Of a stretch of 34,951 bases of DNA, positions 15,946 through 24,809 are shown piece by piece (the stretch's first letter is position 1; every line of letters starts with the position of its first letter). Source of the DNA: Steroidobacter sp. (GTDB taxonomy: Bacteria; Pseudomonadota; Gammaproteobacteria; Steroidobacterales; Steroidobacteraceae); NCBI GenBank assembly GCA_025929585.1, contig JAICPY010000038.1, positions 1 through 34,951 on the forward strand. The letters are read 5' to 3'. The notes under the pieces are model-generated. The model searched no databases. It worked only from the letters and a program-made list of their open reading frames with translations, and was not told the origin of the DNA. The translations under genes and the position numbers were made by a program.

Positions 15946-16932
15946 ATGCGAACTCCAACAGCTCGTTTCGCGCTGGCCCTCGCGACCTCGACGCTCCTTT
16001 TGCAGGCAATGGCCGTCCAGGCAGATACCTCTGCTGGCCCGGCAGAAGACACGAATCCACGGCTTGCGACCGCCTATACGCCAACCTCGCCGCAATCCGA
16101 GGCCGCAGAACATTTTTGGACGCTCGTAGGCAAGCCGCAGGTCAAATCGAGCTCCGTCGTGATCTTCGATGAGACCGAAGAATCGATCCTGTATTCCAAG
16201 AATGCCAAGCAGGCGATGCCGATCGCCTCGATCACCAAGCTGATGACGGCGTTGGTAGTCCGCGAGGTCGACCAACCTCTAAATGAAGTGCTCAAGATCA
16301 CCACCGATGATCGCGACACGCTGCGCGGAACGACCTCGCGCCTGCTGATCGGTACCGAGCTCACTCGCGCCGACCTGTTGCACCTTGCCTTGATGTCTTC
16401 CGAGAACCGCGCGGCGCATGCCTTGGGTCGGAACTATCCAGGCGGACTCAAGGCATTCGTGCGTGCCATGAATACAAAGGCCAAGGCGCTTGGGATGAAA
16501 TCCGCCCGCTTCGTCGAACCGACGGGGCTTTCCAGCGGCAACGTCTCCAGTGCCGCAGACCTGGTGAAGCTGGTGCTCGAAGCCTCGCGCGATCCGCTGA
16601 TTCGCCATTACTCGACGAACCAAAGCCATGAGGTGCAGGTCGGAGATCATGTCCTGGAGTTCAGGAACAGCAATTCGCTGATCTCCAAAGAAGATTGGCG
16701 CATCGAGCTGCAGAAGACCGGCTACACCTCCGATGCAGGCCGCTGCTTGGTGATGACGGCTTTCGTGCACGAGCGTCCCGTTGTGATGGTGTTGCTGAAT
16801 TCCTTCGGTAAATACACCCGGGTAGCCGATGCACGGCGCGTTCGCAAATGGATGGAAGCTTCGGTGGCGGATGCACCTCGTTATGCTAGTGCCACAGCTG
16901 GTGTCGCGGGCACTTCAGAGGCGGCGCCTTGA
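15946..16932 (+). CDS. pbpG: D-alanyl-D-alanine endopeptidase (penicillin-binding protein 7 type)
   Basis: The 328-residue protein is a secreted serine DD-peptidase. A signal peptide (about 1-26, ending VQA) is followed by the S11 family motifs: SITK with Ser95 and Lys98, SEN with Ser152 and Asn154, and KTG at 257-259. PBP7 cleaves the D-Ala-meso-DAP cross-links of peptidoglycan in the periplasm, aiding wall remodelling. Length and motif spacing agree with PbpG rather than the longer DacA/DacC carboxypeptidases, which carry an extra C-terminal domain. The C-terminal tail is Ala/Ser/Gly-rich and low in complexity. The Shine-Dalgarno before ATG 15946 is poor, but no other start fits the signal peptide. 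Confidence 0.93.
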   Translation: MRTPTARFALALATSTLLLQAMAVQADTSAGPAEDTNPRLATAYTPTSPQSEAAEHFWTLVGKPQVKSSSVVIFDETEESILYSKNAKQAMPIASITKLMTALVVREVDQPLNEVLKITTDDRDTLRGTTSRLLIGTELTRADLLHLALMSSENRAAHALGRNYPGGLKAFVRAMNTKAKALGMKSARFVEPTGLSSGNVSSAADLVKLVLEASRDPLIRHYSTNQSHEVQVGDHVLEFRNSNSLISKEDWRIELQKTGYTSDAGRCLVMTAFVHERPVVMVLLNSFGKYTRVADARRVRKWMEASVADAPRYASATAGVAGTSEAAP

Positions 16933-17056
16933 GGCTTGAAGGGGCGAATTTGCGCCGCCTTGGTTGAAGCAAGACTAACCTGTCGGCAGCTACTGAACCC
17001 TCATAGCGCTCCCCGCGTTGATTCGGATCACCTTCATAAAGTGATCGCGAGCGCGC

Positions 17057-17263
17057 ATGCCATCGACCGTTATCCGCTCTTTCCGCTATGACGCGGAGAA
17101 ATCAGAGCTGCTGATTACATTCCAATCGGGCCGCCGCTATCTCTATACCGGTGTGCCTCAAGGCATCTTCGATGCGATGAAGAAGTCCTTCTCGAAAGGC
17201 GAGTTCTTCAATGAGCATATCCGCGAGCAGTTTCCTTTTGAGCGTTTACCGCTCGGAAGCTGA
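17057..17263 (+). CDS. KTSC domain protein
   Basis: The 68-residue product is a stand-alone KTSC domain. It has a basic strand (TVIRSFRYDAEKSELLITF), then GRRYLYTGVPQGIFDAMKKS and KGEFFNEHIREQFPFERL. The domain is found alone or at the end of other proteins in many bacteria; its function is unknown. The ATG at 17057 has only a weak GCGAG before it. It follows the PBP7-like gene by about 125 bp on the same strand and converges with the hydrolase gene downstream. High confidence in family from the complete pattern despite the short length. Confidence 0.85.
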   Translation: MPSTVIRSFRYDAEKSELLITFQSGRRYLYTGVPQGIFDAMKKSFSKGEFFNEHIREQFPFERLPLGS

Positions 17264-17313
17264 AGTTGCTCGCACAAGACGTCCTTGAAGTGACTTCCGT
17301 CGCTCGACTTCGC

Positions 17314-18045
17314 CTATTTCTCATGGTCGAGAAACTCGAGCGCGCGATCTAAGTGCTGAGGATCCGGATATCCGTGGCCGAAGTCGGCAAGGTCGATGAG
17401 TAAGGCGCGGTTGGCTCCGGCTGCTTGGTATTTTCGGTACACACGCTTGGTCTCGCGCCGGTTGAAATCGCCATCGCCGGTGAGAAAGACATAGCGGTTC
17501 GCTCTAATGTGCTTCAAGAGCGGTGTATCGCTCTTAGTCCAGAAATCCACGCCCACGATGTAGAGCGCGCCGGTGAAGAGCGTCGGGAACTTCGTGATCG
17601 TCTGACTAGCTATTCTCCCGCCCCCTGACATGCCGGCGATGTAGATCCGTTCGCCATCCACATTGAAATCTTTCTGCACGCTAGCCAAGCCCATGAGCGC
17701 GACGAGGACCCGTTGCGCACTGAGCTTCTCGTTCCCAAAGTTCTCCGCGCCGATCCAGATGAGGTTGCGTTTCGACAAGATGTCGGTCCAACCGGGTTGA
17801 GGCGCGCCGGACGCGCTTGGACTTACAAAAACGACTACGCCGTGCGGAGCTTCGCTAGCCGGTACGAACAATTTCCAGCGGACGATCTCATCAGGGGAAA
17901 TAACATCCGCCAGCTTAGCCACCTGCTCCGCGGGAAACACGTCGCTCAACGAGCCCGATCGCTCGATGACATCAGTCGTCGGAGATTCAGCAGTGGCCGC
18001 GCCGCTGAACAAAAGCAGAACAATGAGAGGAACTATTAGCTGCAC
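17314..18045 (-). CDS. Secreted alpha/beta-hydrolase, PHB-depolymerase/esterase-like
   Basis: This 243-residue protein has a signal peptide (1-19, ending ATA) and an alpha/beta-hydrolase nucleophile elbow GMSGGG with Ser140. An upstream oxyanion-type loop (VVVFVSPSASG) precedes it and a probable catalytic His lies in ADFGHGYPD near residue 227. It resembles poly(hydroxyalkanoate) depolymerase/feruloyl-esterase-like hydrolases but lacks a binding domain. The natural substrate cannot be told; a role in removing ester side chains from plant polymers would fit the xylanases in the window but is only inference. The start is GTG 18045 with GAGAG a few bases upstream. Confidence 0.8.
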   Translation of the reverse strand: MQLIVPLIVLLLFSGAATAESPTTDVIERSGSLSDVFPAEQVAKLADVISPDEIVRWKLFVPASEAPHGVVVFVSPSASGAPQPGWTDILSKRNLIWIGAENFGNEKLSAQRVLVALMGLASVQKDFNVDGERIYIAGMSGGGRIASQTITKFPTLFTGALYIVGVDFWTKSDTPLLKHIRANRYVFLTGDGDFNRRETKRVYRKYQAAGANRALLIDLADFGHGYPDPQHLDRALEFLDHEK

Positions 18046-18434
18046 AGGCTCTCGCGACTGGAGGCTTGATAATAGCGAAGGTGCTCGCGGCCTCTCGCCA
18101 AAGGGAGAGGCGAATCCGTTTCGGTTCCCTCCCCCTGCTTGCGGGGGAGGCTAGCGTCGGGGCCTCTTAGACGTGCGCCGCAGGCCCCAAGTCTCGCGCG
18201 CCACTCACCTCAACCACTTCCCAACACGATCGCGCTACCCCGGATAGGAGTTTGAGCCCGTAGTAGGAGCCGTTCAAGAGTGCTTGTGGTCACTGATACG
18301 ACGAGACGTCCGCGTTCTCTTTCGCTTCCGTACGCGACCGCGCGTCATTCGGAACTATCGCCTACGTGAAGCCTTTCGCCATCGAACGCACGCATGAATG
18401 CGCTGTGGCAGGTGAATAGGTAAAGGAGATGAGC
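18046..18434. other. Divergent intergenic region with two adjacent hairpins
   Basis: This 389-bp stretch lies between the divergent hydrolase and small lipoprotein genes. It holds two palindromes (18090-18111 and 18128-18150) and otherwise no gene. Both promoters must lie here but I cannot locate them. Confidence 0.5.
18090..18150. repeat. Paired palindromes, REP-like
   Basis: GCCTCTC (18090-18096) pairs with GAGAGGC (18105-18111), and CCTCCCCC (18128-18135) pairs with GGGGGAGG (18143-18150). No T-run follows either, and they lie upstream of both flanking genes, so they look like a dispersed palindromic repeat rather than terminators. Confidence 0.6.
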
Positions 18435-18788
18435 ATGAGTTACACGAAGTCTTCGATAGCGGCATTGTTTGCCGCGGCATTCTTATGTTTGGCGGGCTGC
18501 GGAGAGCGCGGCGCAAATACGGGCCAAACGGATGATTCAGGTATGAGCGACACCGCGCCCGGCACGGCCGGTGATACGGGAACGACCGGTGCTCCGGGTG
18601 CAACACCTGACGCTACAGGTGATGGTACCGCGGGTGGCGCATACGACGACACGACTGGTGCGGATCAATCAGGCGACATGTCTGGCGATGCCACCGGCGA
18701 TGCAGGCGCAGGAGCCACGACGCAGGATGAAGCTACTTCGACTCCACCTAGCGATACCGCAGGAGAGAGTACCCCTCCGCAGCAGTAA
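18435..18788 (+). CDS. Small Thr/Gly/Asp-rich lipoprotein
   Basis: The 117-residue product has a lipoprotein signal ending CLAGC (Cys22, Gly at +2). The rest is low complexity, made of Thr, Gly, Ala, Asp, Ser and Pro with repeats such as DTGTTGAPGATPDATGDGT. It is acidic and probably unfolded, so it may act as a surface or periplasmic spacer. I know no family for it. ATG 18435 lies 6 nt after AAGGAG; the ATG six bases upstream would leave no spacer. A strong terminator follows. The composition makes homology calls unreliable. Confidence 0.75.
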   Translation: MSYTKSSIAALFAAAFLCLAGCGERGANTGQTDDSGMSDTAPGTAGDTGTTGAPGATPDATGDGTAGGAYDDTTGADQSGDMSGDATGDAGAGATTQDEATSTPPSDTAGESTPPQQ

Positions 18789-18815
18789 GTAATCGCTAGT
18801 AGCGATCGATTGATA

Positions 18816-18855
18816 CGCGGGCTCGACTCCGACGAAACGGTCGAGCCCGCGTTTG
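18816..18855 (+). terminator. Hairpin terminator after the small lipoprotein gene
   Basis: A perfect 12-bp stem, CGCGGGCTCGAC (18816-18827) with 18840-18851, has a 12-nt loop and is followed by TTTGC. It begins about 27 bp after the stop codon at 18788. The T-run is short. Confidence 0.65.
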
Positions 18856-19279
18856 CATCTGCAGTAGCTTCTTGCACGCAACGATCAACGTGAGCGTCGA
18901 CTGAACAACAATTTCAACGGCGTCATCGTGCATGCGCGTCCAGACATCTGGACCTACATCTATGTTGTTGGCTAACCGATAGGTCGATGTTCGATCCGCC
19001 GCGATCGAACGCGCTCACCTCGAGAAGTCGGTACGCCGGCACGCCCAAAAACTAAATGAACCTGCTTATGTAACGTCACGGCTCGCGTTCTAGCCGCGTA
19101 GCGCTTCCGGGAGCTTTTTCCTCAGCAATTTTGAGACGCACTGCTCAGCGACTTGAGTGTCTCCGTCCCTACAGTGCAGTGCCTCATGCGCAAAGCAGAG
19201 TTTGGCTTAAAGGTTCGATCGTCGCCTCCTAAGCCACATAAGGAATGCCGGTCGGCCCAGAAAGAGAGATACAGGGACC
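18856..19279. other. Intergenic region upstream of the cadherin-like lipoprotein gene
   Basis: About 420 bp with no convincing gene. A 6-bp hairpin (GTCCAG/CTGGAC, 18938-18953) is the only structure I noticed. No clear promoter. Confidence 0.5.
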
Positions 19280-21325
19280 ATGGTCAATGTGGAGCGCCGC
19301 TCGTGCGTCGTAATTGCCAGTCTGTTGCTTGCTGCTTGTGGAGGAGGGGGCGGGGGCGGTAGTCAAACGCCTAATCCCAATCCGAATCCGAACCCGGGGC
19401 CAGGCACCCCGGTCAATTCCGCGCCGACAATCGAGACGGCCACGTTTACCGTCGCAGAGGATAGCGACCTCAGTGTGCAACTGACTGTCGCTGATGCGGA
19501 TCAAGATACGCTGACGCTAACCAGCTCCAACGGACCAAGCCTCGGCACCATCGTGTCTCTGAGCAACGCGGGCGCGCTCGTCTATCGGCCGAACGCGAAC
19601 GTATCCGGTAGTGATTCATTTGATGCGACTGTCAGCGATGGGCGCGGCGGCACTGCATCTGCTAGCGTCACCATCACGATCACGCCGGTTGATGATGCGC
19701 CAGTAGCAACCAACGACGAGTTCGCGGTTACGGGTGCGCAGCTCACTAGCCTTGCCGTGCTCGCGAATGATCCGGACGCCGATGGCGGTACACCGACCCT
19801 AACGCTGGAAGGCGCTGCACTTGTTGGCACAGCGACGGTGAATTCCGACAACACGGTTCGCATCGAGGGCTTGCCTGCGGATTTCAAAGGTCTGACCCGA
19901 TTTACCTACCGAGTCGCAGCGCCTCAAGGTGCGAGCTCGACAGCGACAGCAGTCGTGTTTGTCGATACGGCGCCGTTCCGGGCTGTGTTCTCGCTTGATG
20001 TGGACGATATCGACTCGGACCTAGTTATCTCCGACTTCTCCGGCGAGCCCACGACGCTGGTAGCGGGTGGCACCTCGGCACAGCGTCTACGCAGTTACAT
20101 ACCGTCGAAGAATGGAGCCACGGTGGCATTCGTGCGGGCGGATGAAGACCCAGCGAACGAAGCGCAAACAGAAGAGATCTGCTTCGTCAAAACGCAGGGT
20201 GGATTGGCGCCCGTTTGTCCAGCGCTTCGGGCGGATTTGAGACTCACGAACTTCGCAATCAGCCCGGACGGCCGATGGATTGCTTCGGGTCTACGGAACT
20301 TGGACGGAACGGCTGCGGCATCCTCCGTCCATCTTATCGATACCGATAATCCGACGGGGTCGATCATCGACATAGCCGATACGCCCTACGTCACCGATCT
20401 TCGATTCTCTCAAGATTCGCAGTACGTCTACTTCAAGGCGTCGGATACTCATGACCAACCGGCGTTGGCGGTGTACCGCATGGATGTTGCAGATCCAACG
20501 CATTCGGTTCGGATGTCCGAATTCGTTCCCGCTTCAAGGATCGTCGGGTATGTGGTGTCGAACGATGACTCGAAGATCATCTTGCAAAGATCCACGGGCG
20601 ACCAGGGCTTCTATTTGGTCGAGGGAGATGCAGCAGGCGTCGAATACCCGCTCAGCCAACCGATCACTTCACCTGATTCCTTCTTCGCGATGTCGACCAC
20701 GCCGCTGAGCCAAGATGGCAATCTCATCGCCTATGTGTTCGCGCCATCGGGCCAGGATATGCAACTGTATGTCGCCGATGTGTCGACGACTACACCGAAT
20801 CCGCGGCTCCAATACACGTTCCCGGCTGGAACGGAGCTAAGCGCATTGCCGGACATTCGCTCCGACAAACTAGCGGTGTTGATCTCGCACAAGATGATCG
20901 GGGACTTCACTACGGGCCAAGTGGTCGAGCAGTTGATCGACAATCTTGCTCCCGCCACGCCGATTGGTTCTGCAGTAACCGCACGTTACGCGGATACTTT
21001 TGATCGCGTCGTCACGCAGAGATTTTTTGCGGCCAATTCCGGTCCCAAACGTTTTTACGTCGGCAATCGCCCGGACTTCAATCCACCGACCCGGTTGGGA
21101 CCCGCAGGCAGTACTTACAACCTCGACTTGAGCAGTCCGGAAGATCTTTATCGCGGGGCAGTGCTCGCGGGGGTGTCTTCTCAAAATGTAGCCGAGCCTT
21201 CGACCTATTCGCCGATGCTGATGAACCTCTCGGCACCAACGATTTTCTTCGAGTTGTCCGTGCGCGACGTGCGTAATAGCTCATTTCTCGTCGGCGATCG
21301 ATTGCATCTCGTAGACGCTCCGTAA
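19280..21325 (+). CDS. Lipoprotein with cadherin-like domains and a TolB/WD40-like propeller
   Basis: The 681-residue protein has a lipoprotein signal ending LLLAAC (Cys20), then a Gly run and an (Asn-Pro) tract as a flexible linker. Two cadherin-like/Big domains follow (about 46-235), with TFTVAEDSDLSVQLTVADAD and DATVSDGRGG in the first. The remainder (about 240-680) contains propeller-like blades such as NFAISPDGRWIASGL, LRFSQDSQYVYFKASD and LSQDGNLIAYVFAPSGQDM, typical of TolB/PD40-type repeats. It is probably an outer-membrane surface protein for binding or adhesion; no catalytic motif is seen. The start ATG 19280 gives an intact signal, though its ribosome binding site is weak. Confidence 0.82.
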   Translation: MVNVERRSCVVIASLLLAACGGGGGGGSQTPNPNPNPNPGPGTPVNSAPTIETATFTVAEDSDLSVQLTVADADQDTLTLTSSNGPSLGTIVSLSNAGALVYRPNANVSGSDSFDATVSDGRGGTASASVTITITPVDDAPVATNDEFAVTGAQLTSLAVLANDPDADGGTPTLTLEGAALVGTATVNSDNTVRIEGLPADFKGLTRFTYRVAAPQGASSTATAVVFVDTAPFRAVFSLDVDDIDSDLVISDFSGEPTTLVAGGTSAQRLRSYIPSKNGATVAFVRADEDPANEAQTEEICFVKTQGGLAPVCPALRADLRLTNFAISPDGRWIASGLRNLDGTAAASSVHLIDTDNPTGSIIDIADTPYVTDLRFSQDSQYVYFKASDTHDQPALAVYRMDVADPTHSVRMSEFVPASRIVGYVVSNDDSKIILQRSTGDQGFYLVEGDAAGVEYPLSQPITSPDSFFAMSTTPLSQDGNLIAYVFAPSGQDMQLYVADVSTTTPNPRLQYTFPAGTELSALPDIRSDKLAVLISHKMIGDFTTGQVVEQLIDNLAPATPIGSAVTARYADTFDRVVTQRFFAANSGPKRFYVGNRPDFNPPTRLGPAGSTYNLDLSSPEDLYRGAVLAGVSSQNVAEPSTYSPMLMNLSAPTIFFELSVRDVRNSSFLVGDRLHLVDAP

Positions 21326-21411
21326 TCCAAGCCCTTTCGCCTTCTGCGCCGGTTGCATGCTGAGCCCGAGCAGGATGTGGCATGCTGCGCACTTCCCAAC
21401 GAGAGGTGCAC

Positions 21412-21846
21412 ATGCGCGTACGAATCGGAGCTTTGTTGATCATATCGTTGATGACCGCCGGGATTACCTACGGTGAAAGTGCGGACAACCGAGTGCGAGG
21501 CGAGCGCTCGTCCGCACGCGTCTTCGAGCTTCGAACTTACACCACCGCGCCCGGAAAGCTCGACGATCTACACAAGCGCTTTCGTGAACACACGATGAAA
21601 TTGTTCGAGCGTCATGGGATGACGAACATCGGTTATTGGACGCCGCAGGATCCGAAATTGGCTCCCAACACGCTCATCTATCTGCTGGCCTACCAAAGCC
21701 GAGACGCCGCTAAGAAGAGTTGGGCCGCATTCAGCGCCGATCCGGAATGGCAGGCAGTCAAGGCGGCTTCCGAAGCGAACGGCCCGATCGTGACGAAGGT
21801 CGATTCGGTGTTTCTCGATGCCGCAGACTATTCGCAGATGAAGTGA
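21412..21846 (+). CDS. NIPSNAP family protein with signal peptide
   Basis: From ATG 21412 the protein has 144 residues: a signal peptide (about 1-22, ending TYG) and a NIPSNAP dimeric alpha/beta-barrel domain. The domain shows VFELRTYTTAPGKLDDLHKR, then GYWTPQD and WAAFSADPEWQAVKAASEANG. NIPSNAP proteins are small ferredoxin-like dimers of unclear function; a secreted version is common in proteobacteria. GAGAGGT lies 4-5 nt before the ATG; the longer frame from 21382 would disrupt the signal. It converges with the SGNH hydrolase gene 52 bp downstream. Confidence 0.9.
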   Translation: MRVRIGALLIISLMTAGITYGESADNRVRGERSSARVFELRTYTTAPGKLDDLHKRFREHTMKLFERHGMTNIGYWTPQDPKLAPNTLIYLLAYQSRDAAKKSWAAFSADPEWQAVKAASEANGPIVTKVDSVFLDAADYSQMK

Positions 21847-21898
21847 TATTCGGACTTTTCCTTTGAAAGGCGAAGCCCGATGAGCGAGCAATGCGACG

Positions 21899-22621
21899 CT
21901 ATTGCTTAGTACTGGGTGCTTGATCTGGCTCACCGAGAAAGGGCTTGGTGAGCGTTGCACGTAGCAGATATCCGGCGTGATTAGGATGGACTCGGTCTTC
22001 GACCCAAAGTTCTTCGCGGGGTTGTCCATCCGCCGTCAGCATTGCATCCCACAAATCCACGAAATGCAGATTCTCTTGCGTCTGAATGTAGCGTTTGATT
22101 TCTAGATTGGCTTGGCGCCGCTGATCTGCTTCATCCCATCGGCCAGGCCCCGGCGTGATGCCCGAGAACACAATCGGTACTTCGGGATTCGTAGCGCGGA
22201 CTTTCGAGACGAAGGTTTTGAAATCCGCCAAGACGCGGGCAGGTGATTTCCCGTTGTGAACGTCGTTTCCGCCGGCATGCACGAGGATCATGCGAGCCTT
22301 GTAGGGTGCGATCAATCGGTCGCTGAAACGAATCAAATGCGAAAACTGAAACGAGTCGACGCCTCGATTGATCAAGGTATATCCGGCAAGATCCTCTCGC
22401 AAGGTCGTCCAGCGGTAGAACTGCGAGTCACCGACGAGAAGAATCGCACCTGTCGGAGGCGGACTCACTCGATCTGCCGCTTCGTATTCCTCGATCTTCT
22501 GCAAAAATTTTTCCTCGAGAACGTTGGATTGCGCAAATACGTGTGCGGTTGCGACAAGTGCAGCAACCGTCACTATACGGCAGAGATATCGCGCTATCGG
22601 ACCAACTCGTGTGTGTCTCAT
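21899..22621 (-). CDS. Secreted SGNH/GDSL-type hydrolase
   Basis: The 240-residue protein has a signal peptide (1-30, ending VFA) and the four SGNH blocks. These are GDSQF with Ser66, INRG with Gly87, HAGGND with Asn119, and EDRVHPNH with Asp209 and His212. Such enzymes are esterases acting on acetylated carbohydrates, lipids or peptidoglycan. The replacement of the usual Leu after GDS with Gln is common among SGNH proteins. ATG 22621 follows GAGGT. It is the last of three minus-strand genes (Prx5-Grx, J-domain, this). A role in xylan deacetylation is possible but only inferred. Confidence 0.88.
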   Translation of the reverse strand: MRHTRVGPIARYLCRIVTVAALVATAHVFAQSNVLEEKFLQKIEEYEAADRVSPPPTGAILLVGDSQFYRWTTLREDLAGYTLINRGVDSFQFSHLIRFSDRLIAPYKARMILVHAGGNDVHNGKSPARVLADFKTFVSKVRATNPEVPIVFSGITPGPGRWDEADQRRQANLEIKRYIQTQENLHFVDLWDAMLTADGQPREELWVEDRVHPNHAGYLLRATLTKPFLGEPDQAPSTKQ

Positions 22622-22763
22622 TCCGACCTCGCAGCGTGGGCTGGTGCAAACTGTTCGAGAATCGAGACACTCTATCGATGTATGGCGCCGGCGACTTAAA
22701 ACTTAGCACCTCTTTGCATTTGTCTCCTCCGAATGCCGGCACGACTGATGGTGGGTCGACAAA

Positions 22764-23855
22764 CTAGTCGTCATCATCCAAGTCATAGCGGCCGCTGGCA
22801 AATCTGCGCTGCTGCTTGAGCCAACGTTTCAGCGCCGCTTTGTCGTTCAGCACCTGCATGAACTGTTGCTGCTGCGATATTTCTGCTCGCATGTGCCGGG
22901 CTTGTCTCTGGATGAGCAAGTCAAGAGCGCGAGCGCCGATTTCACCGGTCGGCGGCAATCCGAAGTCCATGCGAAAGCCGGACTCTGTTTCTTTCATCGC
23001 AGACTTCAATCGCGCAAGTTGCTCGGACAGAAGCTTGTTGTACTGCTTCACGCGCTCGGTGCTCGCTTTGCCAATCTGCTGTGCATCGATCTGCTCGATT
23101 TGCATTTGAGTTTCGAACAACGTCAGCAGATCGTTTGCTGCGTATGCCTGATTGATCTTCTGCATGAGCGCGTTCTTCTCCTCCCGCCGCGCCGGATCGG
23201 GCTCGCGATCGGGATGCAGTGCGCTCGCGAGCTTGCGATAGACCTCGCGCAAGGATTGTCTAGCGAGCTGCGCATTGTCTTCGCTGCGCTGCTGTGCGGC
23301 GGATTTGCGCCGCGAGGATTTCGTGGCTTCCGCGGCCGCTTCTCTGGCGGCCATCTGTTCGTAGAGTCGTTGAATGAGCTCTTCCTCCGTCCGAATGTCC
23401 TCGTCATCCCCGAGATCGATCCCGGTGAACTCCTCGGCATGAGCTTTGAGGCGTTCCAAGTCGTCTTGTTTCGCTGCATCGAAGTCCGTTCGACTGTGCT
23501 TGCCAAACAGTGATTTGAGCTCCTCGTCGTGCGGGTTTGCTTCTAGAAGAGCCTCGGCGGTATCGCACAGCAGTCCTCGGATGGCGCTCTGGTCCAGCCG
23601 AGTCCACCCACGCTGGTCCAATATGCGGTCCATCGCGATGACGCTGTCGCGGCAGATGTTCGATAGCGTCGCTCGCAACGGCTGCATTTTTTGGCTCTGC
23701 GCCTGGCGGAATTTCAGGATTCGCGCTTCGAGATCCACACGTGCCTGTCGCACTTGCTCTATCTGCCGGATGAGGAAGTTGAATCGCTCCTGCTCGAGCG
23801 TGAGTCGCTTGTCCGCGGCAGGCGCGGAGATTTGCAAAGAACGTTGCTGCGCCAT
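22764..23855 (-). CDS. J-domain (DnaJ-like) protein with long helical flanks
   Basis: The 363-residue protein is helical and charged. A J-domain segment lies at about 200-260, LREVYRKLASALHPDREPDP with the HPD motif at 214-216, then AYAANDLLTLFETQMQIEQI. It lacks the G/F, zinc-finger and substrate-binding domains of DnaJ, so it is a type III J protein that could recruit Hsp70 (DnaK) to a specific client. The flanks are coiled-coil-like and no membrane segment is present. Ribosome binding before ATG 23855 is poor. It lies 62 bp after the Prx5-Grx gene, suggesting co-transcription. Confidence 0.85.
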   Translation of the reverse strand: MAQQRSLQISAPAADKRLTLEQERFNFLIRQIEQVRQARVDLEARILKFRQAQSQKMQPLRATLSNICRDSVIAMDRILDQRGWTRLDQSAIRGLLCDTAEALLEANPHDEELKSLFGKHSRTDFDAAKQDDLERLKAHAEEFTGIDLGDDEDIRTEEELIQRLYEQMAAREAAAEATKSSRRKSAAQQRSEDNAQLARQSLREVYRKLASALHPDREPDPARREEKNALMQKINQAYAANDLLTLFETQMQIEQIDAQQIGKASTERVKQYNKLLSEQLARLKSAMKETESGFRMDFGLPPTGEIGARALDLLIQRQARHMRAEISQQQQFMQVLNDKAALKRWLKQQRRFASGRYDLDDDD

Positions 23856-23917
23856 GTGGTTGAAGGGGTGTTCGAATCGGCCTGATCGAGAAGTGGAAAG
23901 TGCGGGCGGCAGTCAAA

Positions 23918-24658
23918 TCAACGCGCTTGGAGAAGCTGTGCGAGCTGATCTGCACCGCCGATGAGCTTCCCATCAACGAAGACCTGGGGCACTTTGGATG
24001 CGCCGGACGCCGCCTTGACGCCTTGCATCGTGAGCTCATCGCCCAAGTAGACAGCATCGAACGCAATACCCTTTTCTTGCAGGAGCGATTTGGCTTTTGC
24101 ACAGAACGAGCAGCCGTGGCGAGCGAGCATCAACACGGGACCGATCGACTTACGCTCCGGGCTCAAATGCCGCAGCATCGTTTCGGCATCCGAGACCTCG
24201 AACGGATCGCCCGGTACGTTGGGCTCGATGAACATTTTTTCGATCTTCCCATCGTTCACGAGCATGGAATAACGCCAGGAGCGAATTCCCAGCATGGAGT
24301 CCTGGTGATCGATAGCCATGTCCATGGCGCGAGTGAATTCGGCGAAAGGATCCGCGATGAAATGGACGCCTTCGGCCTTTTCAGACCGCTGCCACGCCTC
24401 CATCACGAAGGGATCGTTGACGGAAAGGCACACCACGTCGTCGACGCCCGCATCTTTGAATTCCTTGAGCAAGGCTACGTAGCCCGGAACGTGCGCCGTG
24501 CTGCAGGTCGGCGTGAACGCGCCGGGTAACGCAAAAACGATCACACGTCGCCCGCCGAATAGCTCGTTGGTGTGTAGCCGCCGCGCCTTGCCGTCCTTCA
24601 TTTCCGCCAGTTCTACGGCGGGAACAGCCTTGCCTTCCTGCGAAACTCGATTGCTCAT
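23918..24658 (-). CDS. Peroxiredoxin-5/glutaredoxin hybrid protein
   Basis: The 246-residue protein is a fusion of a Prx5 domain (about 1-165) and a glutaredoxin domain (about 172-246). The peroxidatic Cys52 sits in GAFTPTCSTAHVPGY. The glutaredoxin site is CSFC (Cys183, Cys186), with the cis-Pro in KVPQVF and a GG pair in IGGADQL. Such hybrids reduce H2O2 and alkyl hydroperoxides using glutathione, with the glutaredoxin part recycling the peroxidase. The start ATG 24658 has GAGGT just upstream; the frame extending to 24823 runs into the promoter region and has no signal. It heads the minus-strand group with the J-domain and SGNH genes. Confidence 0.95.
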   Translation of the reverse strand: MSNRVSQEGKAVPAVELAEMKDGKARRLHTNELFGGRRVIVFALPGAFTPTCSTAHVPGYVALLKEFKDAGVDDVVCLSVNDPFVMEAWQRSEKAEGVHFIADPFAEFTRAMDMAIDHQDSMLGIRSWRYSMLVNDGKIEKMFIEPNVPGDPFEVSDAETMLRHLSPERKSIGPVLMLARHGCSFCAKAKSLLQEKGIAFDAVYLGDELTMQGVKAASGASKVPQVFVDGKLIGGADQLAQLLQAR

Positions 24659-24809
24659 GTGACCTCGTCGTCGGTGATTGGGTAGCCCGAAGCTGCCGGC
24701 GCTGGAAAGCGCGGCAGTATAAGGCAAGGGAATGGATGCGGATCGATAACCATACGGCCATGGTTGCATCCGTGTTCCTAACGACGGGCGTGAGTTATTC
24801 TTGCACCGA

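Noticed and set aside
18090-18150. Bidirectional terminator
   Set aside because: Both flanking genes start next to this region rather than end there, and no T-run follows the stems.
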